DNA from: Pseudomonadota bacterium
GTDB taxonomy: Bacteria; Pseudomonadota; Alphaproteobacteria; Kiloniellales; JACOMY01
NCBI GenBank assembly: GCA_029781795.1
Contig: JAKOWB010000077.1
Location: 35,179-99,178, forward strand
DNA length: 64,000 nucleotides
Direction of reading: 5' to 3'
Shown one piece after another: positions 32,969 to 42,146 of the stretch. A model generated the notes under the pieces. The model saw only the letters and a list, made by a program, of their open reading frames with translations. It was not told the DNA's origin and did not search any database. How positions within the stretch are numbered: the stretch's first letter is position 1; each line of letters starts with the position of its first letter. The position numbers were made by a program, and so were the translations under genes.

Positions 32969-34195
32969 TCAGAGCCTGAGCCGCGCCAGGATCACGTCGA
33001 TCAGGCCAAGGTCGGGGAAATCGACGAAGGCGGCGCGGCCGACCGGACAGGTCTCGAAGCCGGCACCGGCGGCGTCGAGCCGCAGCAGCGCCTGCGCGTC
33101 CCCTTCGCCCCGCCCCTTGGCCAATGCGATCAGGTCGTTGCGATCGAGCGTCGAGGCCGCGCCGCGCAACTGGATGACCTGGGCCTGGCGTCCGGCCGTC
33201 TCGCCCTCGAGCAGGACCGTGGCGGGATCCCCGGTCTTGAGCAGCGCCGCCTCCACGTCAGAGATCGGCACGTCGACCAGCAGGACGCTGCAGTCGATCC
33301 ACTCCGCCACGGCCTGGCCCGCCAGGACGACCGCGCCGCTGCTGACCCGCTCGCTCCAGACGATGCTGCCCTGCGGCGCCGGCACCGTGGCCTCGCTCTG
33401 GCGCAGCAGGTCCGCCTGCTCGCTGGCCAGACGCGCCTCCAGGTAGGCACGTTCCGCCTTGGCGTCGATCAGCTCGAGACGCGTCATCTTGCGCTCGAGC
33501 TTCAGCTCCATGCGCTCGCCCTGCGCCCAGCCGGGATCGTCGCCGGTGTCGTCGGCGAAGACGCCGCGATCGGCCGCTTCCCGCCGCACCTTGGCGAAGG
33601 CGAGGTCGGCCTCGAGGTTGGCCAGGTCGACAGCGGCCTGATGCACCCTCAGCTTGGCCTCGTCCGCGTCGTTGGGCGAGCCCACGCCCTTCTCCATCAA
33701 GGCGTTCTTGCGCTCGGAGATCTGCGTCACGACCTCGAGCAGGCTCTTGGCGATCTCCACCCGCTCGGCCAGCGTTGTGATCTTGACGTCGAGCTGGTCG
33801 CGGAAGGTCTTGGCATAGACCGCCTTCACCTGCTGGCGATCGGCGTCGAGCTCGTTGATCTCCGCGATCTGCGTCTCCAGCTCGGCGATGCGGGCGGCGT
33901 TCCGCTCCAGGTCCGCCTGGGCCTGCTCGACGGCCTTGCGGCTGGCATGGTCGTCGTGGACCGAGGCGATTGCACCGTCGGGTCCGACCACGCCGCTCAC
34001 CGGTCGCGGGATGAACTCGATCGTGCCATCGATCGGCGTCGTCGCGACGTGCGACCAGGTGGTCACCGCCGCGTCGCGCACCGCGATGGACCGAATGTAG
34101 GGGCCCAGCATCCAGGCGGCGTAGGCCAGGAAGGCCAGGATGCCGACGATATAGGGCCAGCGGCGACGCCGCGGCAAAGCCGTATCGTCAGCCAT
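32969..34195 (-). CDS. HlyD-family periplasmic adaptor-like protein
   Basis: A 408-residue protein with one N-terminal transmembrane segment (WPYIVGILAFLAYAAWML). A lipoyl-like half-motif (ATTPIDGTIEFIPRPVSGVVG) is followed by long coiled coils at about residues 85-150 and 195-255 (QADLERNAARIAELETQIAE). The second lipoyl half and beta-barrel contain VPAPQGSIVWSERVSSGAVV. This is the layout of membrane fusion proteins. It resembles Alg44/HlyD-like adaptors found with exopolysaccharide synthases, but here its partners are two CDF-like proteins. No outer-membrane channel gene is nearby. Confidence 0.82.
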   Translation of the reverse strand: MADDTALPRRRRWPYIVGILAFLAYAAWMLGPYIRSIAVRDAAVTTWSHVATTPIDGTIEFIPRPVSGVVGPDGAIASVHDDHASRKAVEQAQADLERNAARIAELETQIAEINELDADRQQVKAVYAKTFRDQLDVKITTLAERVEIAKSLLEVVTQISERKNALMEKGVGSPNDADEAKLRVHQAAVDLANLEADLAFAKVRREAADRGVFADDTGDDPGWAQGERMELKLERKMTRLELIDAKAERAYLEARLASEQADLLRQSEATVPAPQGSIVWSERVSSGAVVLAGQAVAEWIDCSVLLVDVPISDVEAALLKTGDPATVLLEGETAGRQAQVIQLRGAASTLDRNDLIALAKGRGEGDAQALLRLDAAGAGFETCPVGRAAFVDFPDLGLIDVILARLRL

Positions 34196-34282
34196 GTTCG
34201 GCGCGGTGCTTCATGTGGCGATTGCCCCCAGGATCCCATGACACTAGGCCGGGCATCGGGGCGAGACAACCGCCTGCGGACG

Positions 34283-35149
34283 TCACTTGCCGGCCACCGG
34301 CTCCGGCGCCTCGCCATCCACGCGGTAGTGGTGCACGTCGCGCTGCGGGAAGGGGATCGACAGGCCCGCGGCTTCCAGCGCCAGCTTGCCCTTCTCCGTC
34401 AGGTCGCGGCGAAGTGCCCAGTAATCAGCATTGCCGGTCCAGACCCTGAGCGTCAGCTCGACGGCGCTGTCGCCCAGGCCGGCGACGAAGACCGCGGGCG
34501 CGGGATCCGCCAGGCTGCGCGGGTCCGCCGTGGCGAGGTCGAGCAGCGTCCGCTTGCCCAGCGCGATGTCGTCGCCATAGGCGATGCCGAACTGCAGGTC
34601 GACCAGACGCGTCGGCAGGCGCGTGTAGTTCGTCACCTGCTTGTTCCAGAGCTGGGCATTGGGGACGAAGATGAACAGCCCATCCCACGACTGCAGCTCG
34701 CTGGTGAAGAGGCCGACCTGCTTCACCGTGCCGGCGATGCCGTCGGCGTCGATGTAGTCGCCGGCCCGGAAGGGCCGCAGCCAGAGCAGCATGATGCCGG
34801 CGGCGATGTTGGACAGCGTGCCCTGCATGGCCAGTCCGATGGCAAGGCCCATGGCGCCGAGCGCCGCCAGGATCGAGGTCGTCTGGATGCCAAGTTGCCC
34901 CAGTACGGCGATGAATACGACGATCTGCACGGCGTAGCGCAGGCTGGTGGTGATGATGACATGCAGGGTCGGGTCGACCTTGGTGCGCCGCAGCAGGCCG
35001 CCGACGCCGCGCGACAGCCGCCCGGCGAGCCACCAGCCGATGAAGAGCAGCACCAGCGCGCCGAGGATGTTGGGCAGCGCGTCGGCCGCCCAAGCCGCCA
35101 GGCTTTGCAGGAAGGTCGTCACCTCGTCGCCGATGTTCTCCGGATTCAT
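34283..35149 (-). CDS. Small-conductance mechanosensitive channel, MscS family
   Basis: A 288-residue protein from the ATG at 35149 (GAGGG 10 nt upstream). Three transmembrane segments end in the pore-lining Gly/Ala-rich helix AALGAMGLAIGLAMQGTLSN, followed by the beta domain (FRAGDYIDADGIAGTVKQVG) and cytoplasmic domain (FVPNAQLWNKQVTNYT). It opens on membrane tension to release osmolytes. It is the first gene of a minus-strand series; the HlyD-like gene starts 87 bp after its stop, so co-transcription is possible but not certain. Confidence 0.93.
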   Translation of the reverse strand: MNPENIGDEVTTFLQSLAAWAADALPNILGALVLLFIGWWLAGRLSRGVGGLLRRTKVDPTLHVIITTSLRYAVQIVVFIAVLGQLGIQTTSILAALGAMGLAIGLAMQGTLSNIAAGIMLLWLRPFRAGDYIDADGIAGTVKQVGLFTSELQSWDGLFIFVPNAQLWNKQVTNYTRLPTRLVDLQFGIAYGDDIALGKRTLLDLATADPRSLADPAPAVFVAGLGDSAVELTLRVWTGNADYWALRRDLTEKGKLALEAAGLSIPFPQRDVHHYRVDGEAPEPVAGK

Positions 35150-35343
35150 CCTTCGCGCCCTCGCTGTCATGGATGGCTGGAACGGAAGCCCCGGGGCCGG
35201 CCCCCCGGCACGCGGGGCGGCAGGGTTTCCGCAAGTGTGGAACGCCGGCCGGAGCGCGTGGCTCCTCCGGTGCTCTTTCTCACTTAGGTCCGCGCAACAG
35301 GATTACCACCCCGATCCGTCTTCGGCGCCCGGGTCTGGCCCTT

Positions 35344-36411
35344 TCAGCGGGCCAGCCGCCGCAGGGTCTCCTGCGCCTCGGCGGCCAGGGTCTCGACCAG
35401 CCGGGCGGCGGGCAGTTCGCGGTTGAGCGCGGCCGCCTGGCCATAGAGGTGGAAGGACGCCTCCTCGTCGCGCCCGGCCTGCAGCAGCGGATCGCTGAGC
35501 GCATAGTGCGTGGGAAAGGCCGCCGGCGACTGGCGCTGGCGCTCCATGTCCAGCGCGTAGCGGCTGCGCCGGGCCCGCGCCGCGCGACCCGAAAAGGCAT
35601 CGGTCATCATGGTGTCGCTGTCGGCGGCGGCGCGGATCAGCGCCCTGCGGGTCGCATCCGTGCCGGCTTCCGGGCAGGAGAGGAAGGCGGTGCCGAGCTG
35701 CACCCCGCTGGCGCCGAGGGCCAGACAGGCAGCCACGCCCCGCCCATCGGCGATGCCGCCGGCGGCGATCACCGGCACCCGCACCGCGTCCACCACCTGG
35801 GGGACCAGCGCCAGGGTGCCGATCCCGTCGCTGGGTTCGCGCGGGCTGTGGGAACCGCGATGACCGCCCGCCTCCCAGCCCTGGGCGATGATGGCATCGA
35901 CCCCGGCAGCTTCCAGTTCGCGCGCCTCGGCCACTGTCGTCGCCGTGCTCAGCACGCGAATGCCGGCCGCCTGGATGCGCCTCAGATCCGCCGCCGGCGG
36001 CACACCGAAATGGAAGCTGGCGACCGCCGGCCGCAGCGCGAGCAGGGCTTCCAGCTTCTCGGCCGGGAACCCGCACGCGCGCGTCGGCAACGCGTCGGGG
36101 ACCGAGCCGCGGCCGAGCGCGGCGTACCAGGGCGCGAGGCGGCGGCGCAACGACGCCAGGGTCTCCGGCGGGGTCCGCGGCGCGGGATAGACGAAGAAGT
36201 TGAGGTTGAACGGCCGGTTGCTGGCCGCGCGCAGGGCTTCGACGGCCTCGTTCAGCGCCGCCAGCTGCATCTCGCCACAGCCGAGGGAGCCGAGGGCACC
36301 GGCGTTCGACACCGCGGCGGCCAGCGCCGGTGTCGCCGACCCGGCCATCGGCGCCTGGATGATGGGATGCTCCAGTCCCAGCAATGCGCAGAGGCGCCGG
36401 TCGCTCCACAT
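35344..36411 (-). CDS. Nitronate monooxygenase-like flavoprotein
   Basis: A 355-residue NMO/2-nitropropane-dioxygenase-like TIM barrel. PIIQAPMAGSATPALAAAVS at the N-terminus binds FMN; STATTVAEARELEAAGVDAI and AQGWEAGGHRG give the catalytic-His region; VIAAGGIADGRG and LGASGVQLGTAFL form the phosphate site. It oxidises alkyl nitronates such as propionate-3-nitronate with FMN and O2. It is separated by 194 bp from the MscS gene downstream and is divergent from the hydrolase at 36531. Confidence 0.9.
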   Translation of the reverse strand: MWSDRRLCALLGLEHPIIQAPMAGSATPALAAAVSNAGALGSLGCGEMQLAALNEAVEALRAASNRPFNLNFFVYPAPRTPPETLASLRRRLAPWYAALGRGSVPDALPTRACGFPAEKLEALLALRPAVASFHFGVPPAADLRRIQAAGIRVLSTATTVAEARELEAAGVDAIIAQGWEAGGHRGSHSPREPSDGIGTLALVPQVVDAVRVPVIAAGGIADGRGVAACLALGASGVQLGTAFLSCPEAGTDATRRALIRAAADSDTMMTDAFSGRAARARRSRYALDMERQRQSPAAFPTHYALSDPLLQAGRDEEASFHLYGQAAALNRELPAARLVETLAAEAQETLRRLAR

Positions 36412-36530
36412 GGTCCAACCCTCCGTCCGGTCCTTCGTGGCCGCACCCTACCACGCTCGATCACCGCCGCCGGCCCGGACGCGACCGCCGGCGAGATGCT
36501 AGCATTGGTCGTGGAGCCTGGAGCCATCGC

Positions 36531-37532
36531 ATGAAACGTTTCCTGGTCTGGACCGTCGCCGCGCTGCTGTTGCTCGCCGTGGCGGGCTACGCTGCCTTCC
36601 GCTTCAGCCCCTGGCCCTCGGCGCTGCTGATACGCTGGAGCTTCGATCGCGACGCGCTCGCTGCCGCCGAGGCGATGGAAAAACACCTGCCCGAAGGTGT
36701 CACCGCGCAGCTGGACCTCGTCTATGACCCTGGTGACGGCGACGCGCGGCTCGACATCTTCCTGCCCAGTACGGTCGAGACCGAGGACCTGCGCCTGCCG
36801 GCCATCGTGTGGGTACACGGGGGTGCCTGGATTTCCGGCGACAAGGAGCATGTCGCCAACTTCCTGCGCATCCTGGCGGGCCACGGGTTCGTCGCCATCG
36901 GGGTGAACTACTCGATCGCCCCCGGCGCCCAGTACCCCACGCCGGTACTGCAGGTGAACAAGGCCCTGGCCTGGATCTCGCGCAACGCGGGCGAGATCGG
37001 CATCGACGAGGCGCGCCTGGTCCTGGGCGGGGATTCCGCGGGCGCGCAGATCGCCGGCCAGATCGCCAACCTCGTGACCGAGCCGGACTATGCGGCAAGG
37101 CTCGGCATCACCCCCGGACTCCATCCTGGGCAGCTCAAGGGCGTCGCCCTGCACTGCGGCGCCTTCGATGCCGGCATGATCGATCTCGACGGCGAGTTCG
37201 GCGGTTTCCTGCGGACTGTCTTCTGGTCCTATCTCGGCGAGCGCGAGTTCCAGGAGGACCCGCGCGTGCGCGAACTCTCGGTGCTGGAGAATCTCAGCCC
37301 GGGCTTCCCGCCGCTCTTCATCTCCGTCGGCAACGCCGATCCCCTCGCGCCACAGTCCTATCGCCTGGCCGAACTCGCCGCGGCGCAGGGCACCGCCGTC
37401 GACAGCCTCTTCTTCGCGGCCGACTACGCGCCGCGTCTAGGGCACGAGTACCAGTGGAACCTCGACGGCGAGGCCGGCCAGCAGGCGCTACGGCAACTGG
37501 TCGCCTTCATGAAGCGAGTGACGGCGCCGTGA
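36531..37532 (+). CDS. Alpha/beta hydrolase with N-terminal membrane segment (carboxylesterase-like)
   Basis: A 333-residue protein from the ATG at 36531. A transmembrane anchor or signal (FLVWTVAALLLLAVAGYAAF) is followed by an alpha/beta-hydrolase_3 domain. The oxyanion motif is VHGGAW near residue 100, the nucleophile GDSAGAQ near residue 165, the likely acid Asp in VGNADPLAP, and the His in LGHEYQWN. The HGG and GDSAG pair places it in the hormone-sensitive-lipase-like group. Its TGA overlaps the GTG of the PhyH gene (GTGA), so they are translationally coupled. Confidence 0.88.
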   Translation: MKRFLVWTVAALLLLAVAGYAAFRFSPWPSALLIRWSFDRDALAAAEAMEKHLPEGVTAQLDLVYDPGDGDARLDIFLPSTVETEDLRLPAIVWVHGGAWISGDKEHVANFLRILAGHGFVAIGVNYSIAPGAQYPTPVLQVNKALAWISRNAGEIGIDEARLVLGGDSAGAQIAGQIANLVTEPDYAARLGITPGLHPGQLKGVALHCGAFDAGMIDLDGEFGGFLRTVFWSYLGEREFQEDPRVRELSVLENLSPGFPPLFISVGNADPLAPQSYRLAELAAAQGTAVDSLFFAADYAPRLGHEYQWNLDGEAGQQALRQLVAFMKRVTAP

Positions 37533-38308
37533 CCGGGCTGCCGCGCTTTCCCGCGACGGCGGCGCAGGGTTCCGTCCTGGACGCCCTGGCCGAAACCGGT
37601 GCCGCGATCGTCGAAGGACTGATCCCGCGCGACCTCTGCGATGCCATCAAGGCGGAGTTCCGGCCGCACCTCGACCGCGAGGGCCTGGAAAGCGCCGGCG
37701 ACTTCAACGGCTACAGGACCCTGCGCATCGGCGCCGTGCTGGCGAAGTCACGCGCCGTGCTGCCGCTCCTGACCCACCCCCTCGTGCTGGCCATGGCCGA
37801 CCGCTTCCTGCTGCCGCACTGCCTGAACTACCGCTTCGGCAGCCTGACCGGCATCGAGATCCTGCCGGGCGAGGGGCGTCAGCGGCTGCACCGCGACCAG
37901 AACTGCTATTCGCACCGCGTCCCCGGCATCGAGTTCGAGGTGGTGGCGCTCTGGGCCTTCGACGACTTCACGGCCGAGAACGGTGCGACGCACGTCGTGC
38001 CGGGAAGCCAGGGCTGGCCGCTCGACCGCCTGCCGGCGGCGGACGAGCCGACCCTGCAGGCGGTCATGCCGGCGGGCTCGGCGCTGCTCTATCTCGGCAC
38101 GACTTATCACGGGGGCGGCGCCAATCGGAGCGAGCGCCCGCGCATGGCCCTGGTCAACACCTACTCGCTCGGCTGGCTGCGTCAGGAAGAGAACATGGCG
38201 CTCTCCGTGCCGCGCGCACTCGCCGAGACTCTGCCGAAGCCGATCCGCGACCTCATGGGTTATCGACCGCACGGCCTGGTCGGCTGGTACCCCGGGGCCC
38301 TTGGCTGA
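37529..38308 (+). CDS. Phytanoyl-CoA dioxygenase (PhyH) family protein
   Basis: A 259-residue Fe(II)/2-oxoglutarate dioxygenase. The GTG at 37529 overlaps the hydrolase stop, which defines the start. The iron ligands are H-x-D in LHRDQNCYSH near residue 110 and the distal His in GTTYHGGGANRSERPR near residue 200, with Arg for 2-oxoglutarate in the same segment. The small-molecule substrate is unknown; the coupled esterase suggests that an ester is hydrolysed and then hydroxylated, which is inference. Confidence 0.88.
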   Translation: MTGLPRFPATAAQGSVLDALAETGAAIVEGLIPRDLCDAIKAEFRPHLDREGLESAGDFNGYRTLRIGAVLAKSRAVLPLLTHPLVLAMADRFLLPHCLNYRFGSLTGIEILPGEGRQRLHRDQNCYSHRVPGIEFEVVALWAFDDFTAENGATHVVPGSQGWPLDRLPAADEPTLQAVMPAGSALLYLGTTYHGGGANRSERPRMALVNTYSLGWLRQEENMALSVPRALAETLPKPIRDLMGYRPHGLVGWYPGALG

Positions 38309-38324
38309 AACTCGCTGTCGGCCC

Positions 38325-39134
38325 CTAGCGCGTCAACGAGGTCCCGCCGTACTGCTCCTTGTCCAGGCAGCTCGCGTAGACCCAGTCGGTGGCGCCGACA
38401 CCAAGCCGGTTGCAGAGCGCCTGCGACGAGCTGTTGTCAGCCTTGACGCCGGTCATGAAGCCGCGTGCGCCATGCTTTTCCCACATGTGCAGGATCGCCT
38501 GCGCACCGAGGACCAGGGCGATCTTCTCGCCGCGCCTGTCGTTGCGTGTCGCCAGCATGCCCCAGAAGGCGTCCGTCGCATGCGGGCTCTCGGGATGGTG
38601 CATCATGTAGGAGGACGCCGTGGCCACCGGCTGCCCGGCCCGATCCTGCGCGACCAGGCAGACACCCTTGACCGACAGCCCGCGCATGATCGAGCCCGGC
38701 ACCGGCATCACGTCGCAGGCCTGGCACAGCTCCGCGACGCTGGCCACCAGCGCGGCCGGCGTGGCGGCGTCGATTGCCGACAGGTGGAGGTCCGCGGGAA
38801 GCCTGTGCGCCGCGAGCATCCGGCGGCTGGCCTCCATCGCGGCGGACGCGCCCCGGTAGTGCTCGTGCCGGTCGACGGCCAAGCCCCGGGCGGCGAGTTC
38901 GTCGGACAGCGCGCCGAAGCCGCTGGCTGGGAAGTAGTAGGAGACCGCCGCCCCCTGGAGCCGTGCCATCGAGGTGAGGATCTCGGCGGTGTCGGCGCCC
39001 GGATCGCTCAGCGCGACCAGCCGGCCGTAGAAAGCATAGCGCGGGCTGTGCCGCAGCAGCGTCCAGAGGTGCGCGCTGCGCCTGGCGACCTTGATCCTTT
39101 CGGGGCTGCCGAAGAACTCTTCGCCCTGCTGCAT
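38325..39134 (-). CDS. GNAT-fold acetyltransferase-like protein
   Basis: A 269-residue protein. The N-terminal half (residues 1-120) is not recognised but resembles the first lobe of duplicated GNAT proteins. The C-terminal half has GNAT features: VCLVAQDRAGQPVATASSYM, AFWGMLATRNDRRGEKIALVLG (acetyl-CoA loop), and FMTGVKADNSSSQALCNRLG. It converges with the PhyH gene (16 bp between stops). The substrate is unknown. Confidence 0.72.
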   Translation of the reverse strand: MQQGEEFFGSPERIKVARRSAHLWTLLRHSPRYAFYGRLVALSDPGADTAEILTSMARLQGAAVSYYFPASGFGALSDELAARGLAVDRHEHYRGASAAMEASRRMLAAHRLPADLHLSAIDAATPAALVASVAELCQACDVMPVPGSIMRGLSVKGVCLVAQDRAGQPVATASSYMMHHPESPHATDAFWGMLATRNDRRGEKIALVLGAQAILHMWEKHGARGFMTGVKADNSSSQALCNRLGVGATDWVYASCLDKEQYGGTSLTR

Positions 39135-39255
39135 GTCGGTCCCTTCCGGTGTCAGCCGAGTGGAATACCCGAGCTTATGGCATTTCAGCGAAGAGGCAGA
39201 CCATCCGTTTTCCCTCGGCCGGCCAGCCTTCTGGCGTGAGCAAGATGAGAACGAA

Positions 39256-40680
39256 CTAGAGGAAGACCCAGCGGCCCAGCGTCAGCACCACGCCGGTCAC
39301 CACCAGCACGCCGGCCAGGTTCAGCAGCAGCCCAGCGCGCAGCATGGCGCGAGCCGGCACCGCGCCGGTGCCGAAGACGATGGCGTTGGGCGGCGTCGCC
39401 ACCGGCAGCATGAAGCCGAGCGAGGCGAAAAGCGCGACCGGCAGCGCCAGCAGCAGCGGCGGCTGTCCCAGTGCCAGCGCGGTAGCGCCCGCCACCGGCA
39501 GCAGCACCGCGGCCACCGCGGTGTTGCTGGCCAGTTCCCCCAGCGCCACGATGACCACGCCCGCTGCCAGCAGCAGCAGCGGCAACGGCAGTTCGGACAG
39601 GCCGGACATTCCCTGCCCCAGCCAGGCCGCCAGGTCGCTGCCGCCGATGGCCTTGGCCAGCGACAGGCCGCCGCCGAACAGGATCAGAACGTCCCAGCGG
39701 ATGCCCTGCGCCTCCTCCCAGGTCAGCAGGGCGCGGCGCTGCCCGCCGCCACCCGGGAGGATGAAGAGCGCGAGCGCCGCGGCGACCGCGATGCCGGCAT
39801 CGCTCAGGGCCGGCAGCCAACCAGAGAGCAGCGGCCGCGTCAGCCAGAGCAGCGCGGCCAGGCCCAGCACGGCGGCGACGCGGCGCTGCGGGGCGGTCCA
39901 GCCGCCGCCCGATTCCGTGCCCGCGGCGGCAGGTTCATCCAGCCGCCTCGGCACCCGGAAGACCAGGCGCGTCAGGATCAGCCAGATCAGCGGCAGCAGC
40001 AGCACGACGCAGGGCAGACCGACTGCCATCCAGGCGGCGAAGCCGATGGCCTGCCCCTGGGTCTCCGCCATGTAGCCGGCGAACAGGGCATTGGGCGGCG
40101 TACCGATCAGGCTGCCCATGCCGCCCAGCGTCGCGGCATAGGCAATGCCCAGCAGCAGGGCGCCGCTGATCGCCGCAGCCCCTTCGGCTGGCGCCCGGAG
40201 GGCCAGCCGCGCCGCCAGTGCCTGCCCCAGCGGCAGCATGACCATCGCCGTCGCCGTATTGCTGATCCAGAGGCTGAGGAACGCGGCCACCAGCATGACC
40301 AGGCCAATGAGCCGGCGCGGCGACGCGCCGCTGCCGCTCAGCGCCCGCGCCGCCAGGCGCTGGTCGAGCGACCAGCGCTGCAGGGCCCGCGCCAACAGGA
40401 AGCCGCCGAGGAAGAGGAAGATCAAGGGATCGGCATAGGGTTCGGCGACGGACTCCAGCCGCTCGACGCCCAGCAGCGGCAGTACCAGCGGCGGCAGCAG
40501 GGCGGTCGCCGCCAGCGGCAGCGCCTCGGTCATCCACCAGATCGCCATCAGCAGGGTGAGGCAGGCCACGGTCCAGCCTTGCGCGCTCAGGCCGGCGGGC
40601 GGCGCCACCAGCAGCAGAAGCGCGGCGGCAAAGAGCGGCGGCAGCCACAGCGCAAACCCCGCCCACCAGCGTCGACTCAC
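39256..40680 (-). CDS. SLC13/DASS-family anion permease
   Basis: A 474-residue inner-membrane protein with about 11-12 hydrophobic segments. The two SNT motifs for Na+ and carboxylate binding are ISNTATAMVMLPLG near residue 143 and ASNTAVAAVLLPV near residue 395, each followed by a re-entrant-loop signature (LIGTPPNALFAGY and ATPPNAIVFGTG). This matches sodium-coupled dicarboxylate or sulfate symporters. No regulator is adjacent; the 121-bp region to the GNAT gene and the 74-bp region to the META gene are otherwise empty. Confidence 0.93.
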   Translation of the reverse strand: MSRRWWAGFALWLPPLFAAALLLLVAPPAGLSAQGWTVACLTLLMAIWWMTEALPLAATALLPPLVLPLLGVERLESVAEPYADPLIFLFLGGFLLARALQRWSLDQRLAARALSGSGASPRRLIGLVMLVAAFLSLWISNTATAMVMLPLGQALAARLALRAPAEGAAAISGALLLGIAYAATLGGMGSLIGTPPNALFAGYMAETQGQAIGFAAWMAVGLPCVVLLLPLIWLILTRLVFRVPRRLDEPAAAGTESGGGWTAPQRRVAAVLGLAALLWLTRPLLSGWLPALSDAGIAVAAALALFILPGGGGQRRALLTWEEAQGIRWDVLILFGGGLSLAKAIGGSDLAAWLGQGMSGLSELPLPLLLLAAGVVIVALGELASNTAVAAVLLPVAGATALALGQPPLLLALPVALFASLGFMLPVATPPNAIVFGTGAVPARAMLRAGLLLNLAGVLVVTGVVLTLGRWVFL

Positions 40681-40754
40681 ACCTGTCCTCCTCGTCCCTC
40701 GTGGAGGCGCAGCTTGCCGGACGCGGCGGCGGATCGCCTTGATCTAGGCCAAGC

Positions 40755-41153
40755 CTAGCGGCGATAGAGCACGAGGGTCGCCCCGGTCTCGTCCAGCAGG
40801 CGCAGCTCGACCCCGTCCAGCAGGTAGCGCCGCGTGGCGCCCAGTGCCTGGAAGTAGCGCGCTTCCTGGTCCATCTGTGCCCCGGGACAGGCCTTCTTGG
40901 TGGCGATGAGATCGCCGAACGACAGGGTTTCGCCCACCACGGTCATGGCCCCGGCGTAGCCGTTGCAGCCAGACTCGCCCGACAGACTGCCATCCGCCTT
41001 CACGTCCAAGGTCGCCGGGTGCCGGTCCAGGACGGGCTGGCCGCCGATCGCGTTGGCCACCCAGGTCGGTCCGGCGAGTGGATTGCCCGGCCGCGGCGGC
41101 GCGGCGGCGCAGGCGCCAAGGAGCAACAGCACGGCAGCGGCGGAACGGCGCAT
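40755..41153 (-). CDS. META-domain lipoprotein (HslJ-like)
   Basis: A 132-residue lipoprotein with lipobox LLLGAC at residue 15. The META domain follows: GPTWVANAIGGQPV, the core ADGSLSGESGCNGYAGAMTV with the conserved G-x-x-GCN-x-Y, TKKACPGAQMDQE and YLLDGVELRLLDETG. META proteins are envelope-associated and linked to stress resistance (E. coli HslJ, novobiocin tolerance). It lies 66 bp upstream of a GNAT's stop and appears monocistronic. Confidence 0.9.
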   Translation of the reverse strand: MRRSAAAVLLLLGACAAAPPRPGNPLAGPTWVANAIGGQPVLDRHPATLDVKADGSLSGESGCNGYAGAMTVVGETLSFGDLIATKKACPGAQMDQEARYFQALGATRRYLLDGVELRLLDETGATLVLYRR

Positions 41154-41219
41154 GGGCAGTCTCCGGTCTTGGCACGCGGTGTTATGAAAAACGCGGCGGC
41201 GGCGGCCGGGTTCCGGCGA

Positions 41220-42068
41220 TCAGCCCAGTTCGAAGGTCGTGATGCCGAAAATGCGCTGCAGCGGCAGCTCCGGCGCCGGTCCGTGGTACATCCGCGCGGT
41301 CTCGAACATCGGCGTCATGCCATGTCGCTCGGCCAATGCGCGGGCCTCTGCGTTCGGCTCCGGCGGGTCGAGGAAGACCGGTCCCTCGCCGGAGGCGGAG
41401 AGCGCCTGGAACAGGGCCTCGGCGATGTCGGCGCGATCGGCGAAGAGCGGTCCGACCTTGCGTCCCTCGCGGCACGGCCGGATCACGCCATAGCCCTTCA
41501 CCGCGCCCTGCTCCACATAGGCCAGGCATTGCCGCAGAGTCGGGTCGAGCCAGGAGTCGAGAAAGGCATGGCGCGCCGCCGGAAAATGCGCGCGGTCGTA
41601 GCGTTCCACCGCCGCGCGCAGCCGCCCGCTGACCGGCTGGATGTTGGGATCGGGCGCGCCGACGACGGCCACCTCGCCGCCGTATCGCAGGTTACGGTGT
41701 GCCAGCACGAAACCGGACTTGCGGTAGTTGTCTTGCTGCGCCACCACGCCGTCCAGACCGGTGGGGATGCCGCCGACCTGGCTCATCGCCGCCTGCCAGA
41801 TGCGCCAGCCGTAGCCGCGGCCGCGCATTTCGGGGCGCACGATGTACATGCCGATGAAGGCGAACTCGGTGCCGTAGCTGACGGCCGAGATGCTGGCCAC
41901 GGGCTCGCCACCCAGCAAGCCGACCAGGAAGCCGTTGCGGTCGGCAGCCTGGAACGAGCGGGCGTCCGCGAGCCCCGGGTTCCAGCCCTCGCGAGCGGCC
42001 CACTCGATGGCCGTCTCCAGCTCCTGCGCGGTCATATGGCGGATTTCGTAGCTATCGTCGTCGGCCAC
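41220..42068 (-). CDS. GNAT acetyltransferase with C-terminal Acetyltransf_18-like domain
   Basis: A 282-residue protein from a GTG at 42068; a TTG at 42098 would add 10 residues. The N-terminal GNAT domain contains GMYIVRPEMRGRGYGWRIWQ, the acetyl-CoA loop near residue 83. The C-terminal half (DPTLRQCLAYVEQGAVKGYG, ARALAERHGMTPMFETARMY) matches the second domain of YitH-type proteins. The protein is typical of two-domain GNATs whose acceptors are unknown. It lies downstream of the PhyH gene at 42147 with a 78-bp gap. Confidence 0.85.
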   Translation of the reverse strand: MADDDSYEIRHMTAQELETAIEWAAREGWNPGLADARSFQAADRNGFLVGLLGGEPVASISAVSYGTEFAFIGMYIVRPEMRGRGYGWRIWQAAMSQVGGIPTGLDGVVAQQDNYRKSGFVLAHRNLRYGGEVAVVGAPDPNIQPVSGRLRAAVERYDRAHFPAARHAFLDSWLDPTLRQCLAYVEQGAVKGYGVIRPCREGRKVGPLFADRADIAEALFQALSASGEGPVFLDPPEPNAEARALAERHGMTPMFETARMYHGPAPELPLQRIFGITTFELG

Positions 42069-42146
42069 GCCCCGGCCCCTTTTCCAATAATCGTCCAATC
42101 GGAGCAGACTATTGCAGAACCGCGCCCCGGGCCTAGCCTCGATCGG

